21,803 nt of DNA from Ruminococcus sp. AF46-10NS (GTDB lineage: Bacteria > Bacillota > Clostridia > Lachnospirales > Lachnospiraceae), in the NCBI RefSeq assembly GCF_003474435.1, contig NZ_QRNF01000047.1:1-21803 (forward strand), read 5' to 3'. Positions 14,099-21,270 of this stretch are shown here, in pieces. Positions within the stretch are counted from its first letter, which is position 1; the number at the start of each line of letters is the position of its first letter. Under the pieces are notes generated by a model, which ran no database searches, was not told the DNA's origin, and worked only from the letters and a program-made list of their open reading frames with translations. The position numbers and the translations under genes are program-made.

Positions 14099-14132
14099 AG
14101 ATCCGTACGTGCGGCTTTCCCGCATACGGCTC
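14099..14132 (-). ncRNA. Group II intron domain V
   Basis: A 34-nt hairpin GAGCCGTATGCGGG-AAAG-CCGCACGTACGGAT on the reverse strand, with the catalytic AGC triad near its 5' end, a GAAA-type tetraloop and a two-base bulge on the 3' side. This is the most conserved part of group II ribozymes and is intact. Confidence 0.88.
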
Positions 14133-14150
14133 CTCATAGTAACATTCGCT

Positions 14151-15446
14151 TCAATATAAACAATAGTACGTTTTAGGTTTTGCTAACGGGTAATACTTGA
14201 GCATTTTCACAAATCCATTCCATGTGTATGCCCGTCTACAACCTCTCCGATTCATGGCTTTGAATAGAAACTGTTGTACTCTATGCAGGAATGTTGTTAT
14301 CTTCCGAAAATTCCATGTAACACCATAATACCGATAGTGTCCAATTAGTTTTACATTCAACTCTTTAATTATTTCTCGCATTGGTCGATTTCGATTATCG
14401 TAAATCCAGTTCTTGTATGCTCTAACCTTTTGCTCAAACTTCTTTCTTGAAGTCTGTACCTTTGGCACGAAACCTCCCTTTCGAGTTTTGCTACAGTAGA
14501 AGGTAAATCCCAGAAAATCAAATGTTTCAGGCTTACATTCTCCTCTTGCTCTACGATTCTGCTCTGCAAATCTCCCAAATTCAATCAGTCTGCTTTTACT
14601 ACTTTCCAGCTCCAGTCCAAACTTTTCCATTCGTTCCTTTAACTCTTTATAGTATCTTTCAGCTTCTGACTTATATTGAAATCCTGCAACAAAATCATCC
14701 GCAAAGTTGACGAGAAAACACTCTCCCTGCATTTTCCTTTGCACCACCAGCTTAAACCACAGCGTCAGCACATGATGCATGTATATATTTGCAAGCATCG
14801 GACTCATTACTGAGCCTTGTGCCGAACCTTCCTCTGTTGGCTCGAATTTTCCTTGCTCCATTATTCCTGCTTTAAGGTATTTACGTATTAGCCACAATAA
14901 GTTCCTATCCTGTATATTCCATTCAAGGAACTTCATCATCCAATCATGGTCGATATGGTCAAAGAAACCTTTGATATCGGCATCTACGATATAGCTGATT
15001 TTTCCATAGCTTATCCGTTGGTATACTTCTTTTATTGCTTCGTGACACCCCCTATTCGGTCTGAATCCATACATGCAGTTTAGGAATCTCGGTTCATAAA
15101 TAGCTCCCAGTATTTTCTTCACTGCCATTTGTACAATCTTATCTTCATAGGAAGCAATCCCTAATGGTCGTTTCTTTCCATTTCCTTTAGGTATATATAC
15201 CCTCAGTGACGGAAGTGGCTTAAAGGATTTGTTTTTCAACCTCTGTACCAGTTCCTTGATATTTCTATCAAGGTTCTTCCCATACTCATCCTTAGTTACC
15301 TTGTCAATTCCGACTGCTTTGTTCCCATCTAATTCCTTATGGCATTGCTTTAGCATATCTTCATTTATCAAGTGGTACACTGATGTAAATATAGGATGTT
15401 TTGATGTTGCCGATATCTCAGCTATTCTTACTAATTTCGTTTCCAT
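14151..15446 (-). CDS. ltrA: Group II intron reverse transcriptase/maturase without endonuclease
   Basis: 431 residues. RT blocks are in order: GIDKVTKDEYGKNL (block 0-1), LRVYIPKGNGKKRPLGIASY EDKIVQMA (block 2), FRPNRGCHEAI, YIVDADIKGFFDHIDHDWMM with D155/D157 (block 3), EGSAQGSVMSPMLANIYMHH (block 4), NFADDFVAGF with F248-D251 (block 5, FADD in place of the usual YADD) and FLGFTFYCSKTRKGG (block 7). The maturase X domain ends with LIGHYRYYGVTWNFRKIT. No HNH endonuclease follows, so it belongs to an En-less lineage. ATG 15444-15446 has GGAGG 5 nt upstream; the 117 nt ahead of it belong to intron RNA. The chain is full length and probably active in splicing and mobility. Confidence 0.93.
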   Translation of the reverse strand: METKLVRIAEISATSKHPIFTSVYHLINEDMLKQCHKELDGNKAVGIDKVTKDEYGKNLDRNIKELVQRLKNKSFKPLPSLRVYIPKGNGKKRPLGIASYEDKIVQMAVKKILGAIYEPRFLNCMYGFRPNRGCHEAIKEVYQRISYGKISYIVDADIKGFFDHIDHDWMMKFLEWNIQDRNLLWLIRKYLKAGIMEQGKFEPTEEGSAQGSVMSPMLANIYMHHVLTLWFKLVVQRKMQGECFLVNFADDFVAGFQYKSEAERYYKELKERMEKFGLELESSKSRLIEFGRFAEQNRRARGECKPETFDFLGFTFYCSKTRKGGFVPKVQTSRKKFEQKVRAYKNWIYDNRNRPMREIIKELNVKLIGHYRYYGVTWNFRKITTFLHRVQQFLFKAMNRRGCRRAYTWNGFVKMLKYYPLAKPKTYYCLY

Positions 15447-15954
15447 TATTTCCTCCGTCCCTGAGTACGGATAATGTGTCCTCAGTAAGACCTTTACTAT
15501 GCAATCCCCTTCCCTCCATCGGCATTGCCCGATTTCTACAGTACTATGGGATTGTCCGACCACCTACCATTCATTTGAAATCCTCCGTTTTCAGTTGCAA
15601 CTTCATACTCCTCTTCGAGAAATGGCAGGTTCTCCCCAGTTGATGTGCATTCACAATGTAAAACATGATTGGTTCTCTGACTCCGCAGTGCCACATAACA
15701 CTCGCCATATCGCATTACATGATATTGTCTTCCGCACCAGTTAAGACGTCGACCGACTGAAGTTAACGTTTCGAAGCTCAATCACTATTCAACCCTGCTT
15801 TCTTGCTGTCTACGCTTGTCAAATGCCGTTACCGGCATCATCCCAAGACTCGCTATTATCTGGTTGGCTAAACCTTGGATAAACCGGAATCCCACCGGCT
15901 TGACTACACACCCTTTGCTGGGCGCACAACTGGAAGTTGTAGGTTTCTTTGCTA

Positions 15955-16581
15955 TTATATCTTTAAAATTCGTTTTGCTTTCGCATTAACAAATTGGATA
16001 ATCGGGCCTGAAATGATAACTGTAATGATCGTGCATATGCCAAACTTCCCGCCAAGCAAAACACCTATTATCACAACCAGAATATCTAATGCTATTCGAA
16101 CAATTTTAACTTGCCAGTTGTTCTTTTCTGCCAAGGCAAAAGTAACTGCTTCATAAGAGCCACGACCAAGTGAGGCAGACGCATATAGTCCGGTCCCGAC
16201 AGCAAACAAAATAACACCCAGCAACATGATAAAGAAGTTGAACCATCGATATGTACTGTAGACATGGCAGGTGGCAAATACATCCACACAGGTGCTGTAT
16301 ACAATTTGATATAGCACCGTCCCAATATGGATTTGACTTTTATCGTAAATTAATGCAAACAAAATCATCCCCACTGCTACAACAAAAGATGCCATACCGA
16401 TGCTCAAGTGAAACGTTTCAGCGATACCCTGCCATAGCACTGCGAGCGTGGCGCCACCAAATCCTGCATACAGTGCAAGTGTAATGCCATAGGCTGCAAC
16501 AATGGAACCTATCACAATAATTATCAATTTCTTTAATAAGTCCCGCAATAGCAAGGATTCCCTTTTGTGCTTATCAAACAT
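15955..16581 (-). CDS. YczE/YyaS/YitT-family integral membrane protein
   Basis: About 208 residues with six to seven hydrophobic segments: LIIIVIGSIVAAYGITLALY (family-typical first helix), GMASFVVAVGMILFALIYDK, FNFFIMLLGVILFAVGTGLY, IALDILVVIIGVLLGGKFGI and TIITVIISGPIIQFVNAKAK. The turn GASLGRGSYEAVT-like (ASASLGRGSYEA) is a YczE hallmark. Function unknown; it is assumed to be a transporter or membrane regulator. Two adjacent ATGs are possible (16582-16584 and 16579-16581); I prefer the second, with GAGG 7 nt upstream. The stop lies 28 nt before the group II intron 5' end. Confidence 0.85.
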   Translation of the reverse strand: MFDKHKRESLLLRDLLKKLIIIVIGSIVAAYGITLALYAGFGGATLAVLWQGIAETFHLSIGMASFVVAVGMILFALIYDKSQIHIGTVLYQIVYSTCVDVFATCHVYSTYRWFNFFIMLLGVILFAVGTGLYASASLGRGSYEAVTFALAEKNNWQVKIVRIALDILVVIIGVLLGGKFGICTIITVIISGPIIQFVNAKAKRILKI

Positions 16582-16634
16582 CATAGTTCCTCTATTCTAC
16601 AAATTCCGATTGAGATTTCACCTGTTTTAAGAGA

Positions 16635-16674
16635 TTTAATAACTGTTATATTTTGTTATTAAATTCACTGTAAA
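16635..16674 (-). promoter_or_regulatory. Promoter of the YczE-like gene with 9-bp dyad
   Basis: Reverse strand TTTACA (16669-16674), 18-nt spacer, TATAAC (16645-16650). A perfect dyad TTTAATAAC (16635-16643) / GTTATTAAA (16655-16663) brackets the -10 element and is a candidate operator for a regulator not identified here. Confidence 0.5.
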
Positions 16675-16897
16675 CCCTTGAAAACGCTGGATTTGTCGCA
16701 GGTGAGCTTTCCCTTATTGTTTCCCTTGTGTTATATCGTCCCACCAGTGTTTACGAACTCTGATAAGGGAAAATACAAGGGCAAAAAAATTATATAAAAC
16801 AGTATAACACAAAATAAAAAGTGACATGGTGAACTGATTGAAATGCTTCTGATTTTTGTAACTGATGATTAATCGAATGATAAGGAGATTTGATACG
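16675..16897. other. Intergenic, nothing further recognised
   Basis: AT-rich spacer between the YczE-like promoter and the DUF6061-like gene. A reverse-strand hydrophobic frame (16714-16941) overlaps the start of that gene and has no ribosome site. No promoter for the + strand gene stands out. Confidence 0.4.
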
Positions 16898-17134
16898 ATG
16901 AGAACGATATTTGCAGAATACAATCCACACAGAAACAGCATTGATGTATATACCAGTGCTGGCTATATGCTCCGCATTGATTGTTGGGAAGCAGAAAGAA
17001 ATTTAAAGACTACACCCGGATCTGACTGTGCATTGAACGCACTTGCCATTGATGAACCGTTGGAATATGCCAAATTGTATCTTGATGGTACAATGCAGTT
17101 GTGGGTGGATGCGGAAGATTCTCTTGAATTATAA
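16898..17134 (+). CDS. Small DUF6061-like protein
   Basis: 78 residues beginning MRTIFAEYNPHRNSIDVYTS AGYMLRIDCWEAERNLKTTP, with a compact acidic end (EPLEYAKLYLDGTMQLWVDAEDSLEL). The opening pattern (M-R-x-I-x-x-E-Y-N followed by a D-x-Y-T strand and MLRIDCWEAE) resembles the DUF6061 proteins of Lachnospiraceae and their mobile elements. ATG 16898-16900 has AAGGAG 10 nt upstream; in-frame codons before it (from 16865) precede the ribosome site. There is no membrane segment and no known function. It stands alone between the YczE-like gene and the permease remnants. Confidence 0.6.
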   Translation: MRTIFAEYNPHRNSIDVYTSAGYMLRIDCWEAERNLKTTPGSDCALNALAIDEPLEYAKLYLDGTMQLWVDAEDSLEL

Positions 17135-17135
17135 T

Positions 17136-17189
17136 TTTAAAAAAACTGCGATAATGAAATGGATATAAATCAACTCATTATCGCAGTTT
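17136..17189 (-). terminator. Strong Rho-independent terminator after the permease remnants
   Basis: Perfect 15-bp stem AAACTGCGATAATGA (17143-17157) with 17175-17189 and a 17-nt loop. The reverse strand continues TTTTTTAAAATT. It ends leftward transcripts from the Rrf2/permease unit and may also slow readthrough from the + strand gene. Confidence 0.85.
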
Positions 17190-17220
17190 AAGGTTATCGT
17201 CCTTATTTTTACCTTTGCAC

Positions 17221-17424
17221 TTATTTCAGATTAATCAATCCAAGTCCTGCCAGGCATACAATAACGCCGACTATTTTATTCCATGTTATTGCTTCTTTGT
17301 ATCCAACATATCCAACAATGATGAGAATTACCCCAAGTATGGATGAAGTAACGATCTGGGCTGCACTGACCAGATAAGTAATGATCAAAGATGCAAATGG
17401 ATTCATGTTTTCAGGAACACCCTT
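17221..17424 (-). pseudogene. DMT-type permease remnant with internal deletion
   Basis: Reverse strand reads VPENMNPFASLIITYLVSAA, which looks like the second-helix start of a drug/metabolite transporter. It is followed directly by QIVTSSILGVILIIVGYVGY KEAITWNKIVGVIVCLAGLG LINLK, which looks like the last two helices of such a protein. A normal member has about 290 residues; here the N-terminus and the middle are gone. It is out of frame with the EamA remnant just upstream, so two permease genes appear to have been fused by deletion. Confidence 0.55.
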
Positions 17425-17770
17425 TGTGCATATCTGATGCAACCGGAATACACGCAAGAAAAGCTCCGCTTTCTGATGCGGTAGTATGACTGATGCCGAA
17501 TGTTTCTCCAATAAAGTAAATCCCCGGACTGAACAGTGCAATCCATAAAAGAGGCTTTACGCTTCTGCCTTTCAACCTGATTTTTATAAAACCAGTCCCG
17601 GCTAATATACTCATAACTATAAATGCCAGCAGGAAACGCCATCCAAGCAAAGAAAGTGCACTTACCTCTGCTGTTACTTGTTTTGTGAAGATGTAACTCA
17701 GTCCATATAATATTTCACATCCAAGAGCACAAAAACTTCCTGTTAGTATATGATCCCTTTTGATTTCCAT
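17411..17770 (-). pseudogene. EamA/DMT-family permease, N-terminal half only
   Basis: From ATG 17768-17770 (GGGGTG about 7 nt upstream) the frame reads MEIKRDHILTGSFCALGCEI LYGLSYIFTKQVTAEVSALS with helices 1-2, then LLGWRFLLAFIVMSILAGTGF, PLLWIALFSPGIYFIGETFG and SGAFLACIPVAS. This is a typical EamA first domain with its conserved WRFLLAF stretch. After CIPVAS the reading leaves the family and stops at 17411 (DMHKGCS). It begins 2 nt after the Rrf2 stop, so the two were coupled and the permease was probably an Rrf2 target. Confidence 0.75.
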
Positions 17771-17772
17771 AA

Positions 17773-18216
17773 TCAGCACCCCGTCTGTTCTGATTTTTCA
17801 ATCCGCTGATAATATCCCCTGATGATATCACTAAGACTGATACCCGCCATAGAATTTTCCGCATCTTTCTGCACTTTATCATAAAAAGACTGGAGTGCAA
17901 GCTGGATATTCACGCCTATACCACATTCTGGGTTTGTATGTGTATCCAGATGAAGCAGTGGTTTATCACCTTCCACAGCTTTATATATATCAAGCAACGA
18001 GATTGTTTCCGGCTCTCTTGCGAGTTCCGGTTTCGGATGTCCGGTTGTACTTTTTATTAGTTCCGCATTTCGGAGTGCGGACATAATCTGTCTTACACAT
18101 CCTGGATTCGTATGGATGCTTTCTGCAATTTTGTCACTTGAAAGAGGTAAGCCTTCTGATAAATAGATAAAAACCAGTATATGAACTGCATGGCTTAATT
18201 TGACTGAATATTTCAT
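17773..18216 (-). CDS. Rrf2-family transcriptional regulator (YwnA-like)
   Basis: 147 residues. MKYSVKLSHAVHILVFIYLS starts the Rrf2 winged helix. LSSDKIAESIHTNPGCVRQI MSALRNAELI is the recognition helix region and STTGHPKPELAREPETISLL DIYKAVEGD is the wing and dimer start. PECGIGVNIQLALQSFYDKV QKDAENSMAGISLSDII closes it. It lacks the three clustered cysteines of IscR/NsrR; only C40 and C98 are present. It best matches YwnA, which follows the same HTNP.C.R and NP.C..G patterns. ATG has AGGAGG 6 nt upstream. It is divergent from the sirtuin-like pair and leads the broken permease. Confidence 0.9.
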   Translation of the reverse strand: MKYSVKLSHAVHILVFIYLSEGLPLSSDKIAESIHTNPGCVRQIMSALRNAELIKSTTGHPKPELAREPETISLLDIYKAVEGDKPLLHLDTHTNPECGIGVNIQLALQSFYDKVQKDAENSMAGISLSDIIRGYYQRIEKSEQTGC

Positions 18217-18230
18217 GATTCCCCTCCTGA

Positions 18231-18309
18231 CTGTTAAAAGTATTATAACAGCCTATTGACAAACAGGCAAGAAGAAAGTATTGTTTAGCTGTAAATTATA
18301 ATATAACAG
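18231..18309. promoter_or_regulatory. Divergent promoters with two matching 21-bp dyads
   Basis: Rightward: TTGACA (18256-18261), 17 nt, TATTGT (18279-18284) for the sirtuin genes. Leftward: TTGCCT (18265-18270), 17 nt, TATAAT (18242-18247) for Rrf2. Two 21-bp elements of the form CTGT-N13-ACAG lie at 18231-18251 and 18289-18309. Both end TATAACAG. The first covers the Rrf2 -10 element; the second covers the sirtuin transcription start. This is the layout expected for one Rrf2 repressor acting on both sides. Confidence 0.75.
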
Positions 18310-18330
18310 CATTAAAATGGAGAATGAACA

Positions 18331-19302
18331 ATGAGTATATACGAAAATCTTGTTATGCAGACACAGATGAATTATTCAAGATATTATGGAATGTATATGG
18401 CAGGAAAATCGCCTTATAAAAATTCAAACAAGGTGATTCCATATAAGGAGCAGATACATATTTTTGCAAAACAGATCCAAAATGCAGAATGTATTATTGT
18501 AGGAGGTGCTTCCGGTTTGTCCGCCTCAGGAGGAGGCAATTTTTATTACGAAGACAACGAATCCTATCGAAAATATTTTAAACCATTTGCAGATAAATAC
18601 CATTTTAAAGGTGCTTTTGCTGGCATGCAGTACGACTTTGATACTCCAAATGAAAGATGGGGATATCTGACAACTTTTTTACATACCACACAGACAGCCC
18701 CTGTTCGTAAACCCTATATTGATCTGGATGCAGTATTAAATGGAAAAGATTTTCATATTCTGACAACGAATCAGGATACACAGTTTGTGAAGCTTTATCC
18801 CGAAAAAAAGGTAAGTGAAATTCAGGGCGATCATAGATTTTTCCAGTGTTCAAGGCAATGCTGTGATGATACATGGGACGCCGTAGAACCGGTAAAAAAG
18901 ATGTATGAAGCAATGGCCGGCGGAACTTTTGTCCCGGACGAACTGATTCCCCATTGTCCGCATTGCGGTGCCGAAGCTTTTCCGTGGGTAAGGGGATATG
19001 GGAATTTCCTTCAGGGCAGAAAATATGACCATGAATACCAGAAAATGTCGAAATATCTTGAAAATAATAAGAACAAAAGACTTCTTTTTATTGAGTTAGG
19101 TGTTGGGCGTATGACACCAATGTTTATTCAGGAACCGTTCTGGCATCTGACTGGTACATTGCCAGATGCTTATTATGTCAGTGTCAATGATAAATACAAT
19201 CTTCTTCCGAAAGAAATCGAAGAAAAGGGAATTGTGATTGTAGATGATATTGCAAAAGTACTTGGGGATGTCAGAGCTGTCCTGGAAGGAGGCTTAGAAT
19301 GA
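18331..19302 (+). CDS. Sirtuin-like protein, SirTM-type (catalytic His replaced by Gln)
   Basis: 323 residues of Sir2-like Rossmann fold. IIVGGASGLSASGGG (58-69) is the NAD phosphate loop. FHILTTNQD (to 149) matches the TQNxD motif. EIQGD (163-167) stands where deacetylating sirtuins have the catalytic HG, so His is Gln165. Zinc cysteines are C173/C177 and C209/C212 (QCSRQCC, HCPHC). ELGVGRM (255-261) replaces the usual GTSL-type loop. Gln at the His position is reported for SirTM proteins, which transfer ADP-ribose. An insert (AFAGMQYDFDTPNERWGYLT) covers the active site. GGAG lies 8 nt before the ATG. It overlaps the next gene by 4 nt. Substrate unknown. Confidence 0.82.
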   Translation: MSIYENLVMQTQMNYSRYYGMYMAGKSPYKNSNKVIPYKEQIHIFAKQIQNAECIIVGGASGLSASGGGNFYYEDNESYRKYFKPFADKYHFKGAFAGMQYDFDTPNERWGYLTTFLHTTQTAPVRKPYIDLDAVLNGKDFHILTTNQDTQFVKLYPEKKVSEIQGDHRFFQCSRQCCDDTWDAVEPVKKMYEAMAGGTFVPDELIPHCPHCGAEAFPWVRGYGNFLQGRKYDHEYQKMSKYLENNKNKRLLFIELGVGRMTPMFIQEPFWHLTGTLPDAYYVSVNDKYNLLPKEIEEKGIVIVDDIAKVLGDVRAVLEGGLE

Positions 19303-20126
19303 ATGATTACAATGAAATAGCCCAAAAGATAAAGGATGCAGATGCAATATTGATCGGTGCAAGTAATGGTTTATCCATCACAGAAGGGCTAAACCTGTTT
19401 GCAGATGACGAGGCATTTGAAAATCTTTTCAGGGATTATAAAGAAAAGTATGGTTTTCGAAAGATTTTAGATGGCTTCTTTTTCAGATGGAATAAACAGG
19501 AGGAAAAATGGGGATTTTTTAGCAGACTGGTCAATCATTACAGCGGAAATTATACAACTTCATCTGTTATGGAGGATTTGAAAACAATTGTTGGAGATAA
19601 ACCATATTTCATCCTCACTTCTAATGGTGAGGGACATTTTGAAATGTCTGGTTTTGAGCCACAAAGGGTATATGAGCTTGAGGGAAACTGGATTGAGTTG
19701 CGTTGCAGCAGGCTATGTCACGATAAAACATATCCTGCACTTCCAATCATTCGGAAACTGGCAGAAGTTGAAAAAAACGGCTTGGTTTCTTCGGAATTTC
19801 TTCCCAAATGTCCGGTTTGTGGTGCTGCAATGGATTTATATAACGCACAGCCTCCAAAGCAGGAAGTACAAATGGAATGGGAAAAGTTCTGCAAAGATTT
19901 TCATAATAAGAAAATAGTAATTCTGGAACTTGGTATTGGCTGGAGAAATCAGCTAATAAAAGCACCTCTTATGCGAATGACTGCAAATGAGCCACATGCA
20001 ACTTATATAACAATCAATTTGGGAGAAGTGTATATTCCAGATAACATCAAAGATACGTCTTATGGTCTTGACGGATACCTTAGTGACCATCTAAATAAAA
20101 TAAAACAAGCAATGGTAACCAAATAG
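19299..20126 (+). CDS. Second sirtuin-like protein (Glu at the catalytic His position)
   Basis: 275 residues, a distant paralogue of the preceding gene with the same layout: AILIGASNGLSITEG (NAD loop, 16-30), RWNKQEEKWGFFSRL, FILTSNGEGHF (104-114), YELEGNWIELRCSRLC (125-140) with E128 where the catalytic His would be, and zinc cysteines C136/C140 and C171/C174. ILELGIGWRNQLIKAP follows. The TxNxD motif has become TSNGE, and the second NAD-contacting Asp is missing. So it may be a partner or regulator of the first protein rather than an enzyme. ATG 19299-19301 overlaps the upstream stop (ATGA), so translation is coupled. Both genes end before a hairpin at 20132. Confidence 0.8.
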   Translation: MNDYNEIAQKIKDADAILIGASNGLSITEGLNLFADDEAFENLFRDYKEKYGFRKILDGFFFRWNKQEEKWGFFSRLVNHYSGNYTTSSVMEDLKTIVGDKPYFILTSNGEGHFEMSGFEPQRVYELEGNWIELRCSRLCHDKTYPALPIIRKLAEVEKNGLVSSEFLPKCPVCGAAMDLYNAQPPKQEVQMEWEKFCKDFHNKKIVILELGIGWRNQLIKAPLMRMTANEPHATYITINLGEVYIPDNIKDTSYGLDGYLSDHLNKIKQAMVTK

Positions 20127-20131
20127 TAAAG

Positions 20132-20173
20132 AAAGTCCCGGAAAGAGTGCAGTTTCCTGAGTTCCGGGACTTT
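20132..20173 (+). terminator. Hairpin behind the sirtuin pair
   Basis: Perfect 12-bp stem AAAGTCCCGGAA (20132-20143) with 20162-20173. Only three T follow on the + strand, so termination would be partial. On the reverse strand the stem is also followed by just a few T. Confidence 0.6.
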
Positions 20174-20249
20174 GAGAGTATGAGGTATAATTTCCGTATG
20201 ATTGAACCTTGTGCAGCAAGCAGCTTGAATAAATGTCTGAACTTGCACT

Positions 20250-20372
20250 GAGCCGAATCATTTCCTGATCCATCCGAATCTTAAACGGATGGTTCTTGAA
20301 GGTCCGCAGACGTTCCAGCTGAATCTCTATGATTTTTTCGCCATCTTCTGGAACTGATGCCACTGTATCCAT
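20250..20372 (-). pseudogene. ParB-like N-terminal fragment (second copy)
   Basis: MDTVASVPEDGEKIIEIQLE RLRTFKNHPFKIRMDQEM follows a GGAGG 6 nt upstream and matches the first 40 residues of the ParB at 7538 (both have IIEI.(I/L)ERLR.FK.HPF). The frame then loses similarity near 20250 and runs into the region behind the sirtuin genes. About 85 percent of the gene is gone. As in the first copy, it lies just inside an att-like tRNA end. Confidence 0.75.
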
Positions 20373-20717
20373 ATCTTTCCTCCATTTCTTATCTGCAACA
20401 GAAAAAGCCTGTCCAGATAGATTTCTTTTTGAAATCTGATCCAAACAGGCTTACTGTTGACCTTAGTTCTCACTAAGCAAAGATTCTATTGTATTCACAC
20501 CTAATAACTTACCGCCGAATATTTCCCTTCCTCTTTTTTTTTATCTGAGCTTGAATTTACATCCATTTTCTCAAATAAACAGCTAGCTTTTCTCTTTTAT
20601 TAGAATTTCGATTTATTTCCAGCTATTATATAAGTAGTGCGTTTTATTAGACAGCGGCTAATAGAATTCTTTCCGTATTAGCTGATATTCCATTCCTTTT
20701 TCCCTCTGAAAAAACAA
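20373..20717. other. Element-end spacer with diverged TTAGCTG-type repeats
   Basis: No gene. It contains TTAGCTGA at 20688-20695 and related words in either direction (GGCTAATA near 20655-20662, CCAGCTATTA near 20620-20630). This parallels the arm-repeat region of the first copy at 7603-7771 but is less regular. A T-rich stretch lies near 20530-20545. Confidence 0.4.
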
Positions 20718-20763
20718 AAAAGCGGAAATCATATTAGAAATTTTTCTAATACATTCCGCTTTT
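20718..20763 (-). terminator. Terminator behind the second tRNA-like end
   Basis: Outer arms AAAAGCGGAA (20718-20727) / TTCCGCTTTT (20754-20763) and inner arms TATTAGAAA / TTTCTAATA form a long hairpin; the reverse strand continues TTTTTTGTTTTTTC. It lies 8 nt past the tRNA-like 3' end. Confidence 0.8.
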
Positions 20764-20770
20764 GATAGGA

Positions 20771-20839
20771 CGTCCCGTGCGGGAATCGAACCCACATCTA
20801 GTGCTTAGGAGCAAGGCACTCGGCATCTTCCTCTGGGAC
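20771..20839 (-). other. tRNA-Arg(CCT)-like att site (second copy)
   Basis: Reverse strand: GCTCCTAAGC (anticodon CCT), a TpsiC arm GTGGG-TTCGATT-CCCGC and acceptor strand ACGGGAC plus G. At the 5' side GTCCC (20835-20839) can pair with GGGAC. But the part between has no D arm, the anticodon stem can only form with an 11-nt loop, and the length is 69 nt. So this is a tRNA 3' half joined to foreign sequence, not a working tRNA. Confidence 0.6.
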
Positions 20840-21270
20840 TATTTATGTTTTATACTGTCTTTGAAAACCCCTGATTTACGGGCTTTCTTAGCTCTCGTGG
20901 GCACTTCGCTGTCAGCTTTTATATCGTCCTTGAAAGCTCCCGTTTCAGGCATAAATGTTGGCATTTTGTTGGCATGAGCTAATAAAGTTCTCAGTACCGG
21001 ATTGCCAGTCACTGTGTAGATGGCGCTCAAATCCTGCGCCAAACAATCTATCGGCTACCGACTCCGTACTTTCGCGGAATTGGTAACTCTATTAAATTTT
21101 CATCTGTTATAAATGGTCTATTTCTATATTATACATCAAAACTGAGGTGTTGTGTATATAAATTTTACGTCAATGGAATACTATTTGGTCTATAACGCTG
21201 ATGCCTGGCTATTTCGTAAGCGCTCAGCAGACAACTTACATAAGTACTGAGTTGGTAGGCAAGTTGGCAC
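20840..21270. other. Gene-free flank with two GTTGGCAT repeats
   Basis: GTTGGCAT occurs at 20957-20964 and 20968-20975, 11 bp apart, next to the att-like site. Such close repeats are often recombinase sites. A 67-codon reverse frame (20839-21042) spans them but has no recognisable domain. From 21043 to 21270 I see nothing definite. Confidence 0.35.

Larger units (their letters stand above)
14064..15927 (-). mobile_element. Group II intron, about 1.86 kb, apparently complete
   Basis: On the reverse strand the element opens at 15927 with GTGCGCCCAG (5' splice consensus). It carries about 480 nt of structured domain I-III RNA and then the reverse transcriptase gene (domain IV). It ends with domain V (14099-14132) and a domain VI hairpin (CTAAGA...TCTTAG, about 14070-14092). 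The 3' splice point is near 14064-14067 (…CTACTCGAC). It lies between the convergent MerR pseudogene and the YczE-like gene, so it breaks no coding sequence. The 5' exon, AACCTACAACTTCCAGTT, could form one half of a hairpin. The exact 3' end and the class need a structure model. Confidence 0.85.

Noticed and set aside
15447..15900. Several ORFs of 60-90 codons
   Set aside because: They lie in the structured 5' RNA of the group II intron.
16714..16941. 75-residue hydrophobic reverse-strand ORF
   Set aside because: Overlaps the start of the better supported + strand gene and lacks a ribosome site.
20771..20840. A complete 69-nt tRNA at the second att-like site
   Set aside because: GTCCC can pair with GGGAC, but the D arm is absent and the anticodon loop would need 11 nt.
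20839..21042. 67-residue reverse-strand ORF with repeated FKDxIK words
   Set aside because: It covers the GTTGGCAT repeats and has no start signal; the repetition is likely from the DNA repeats.
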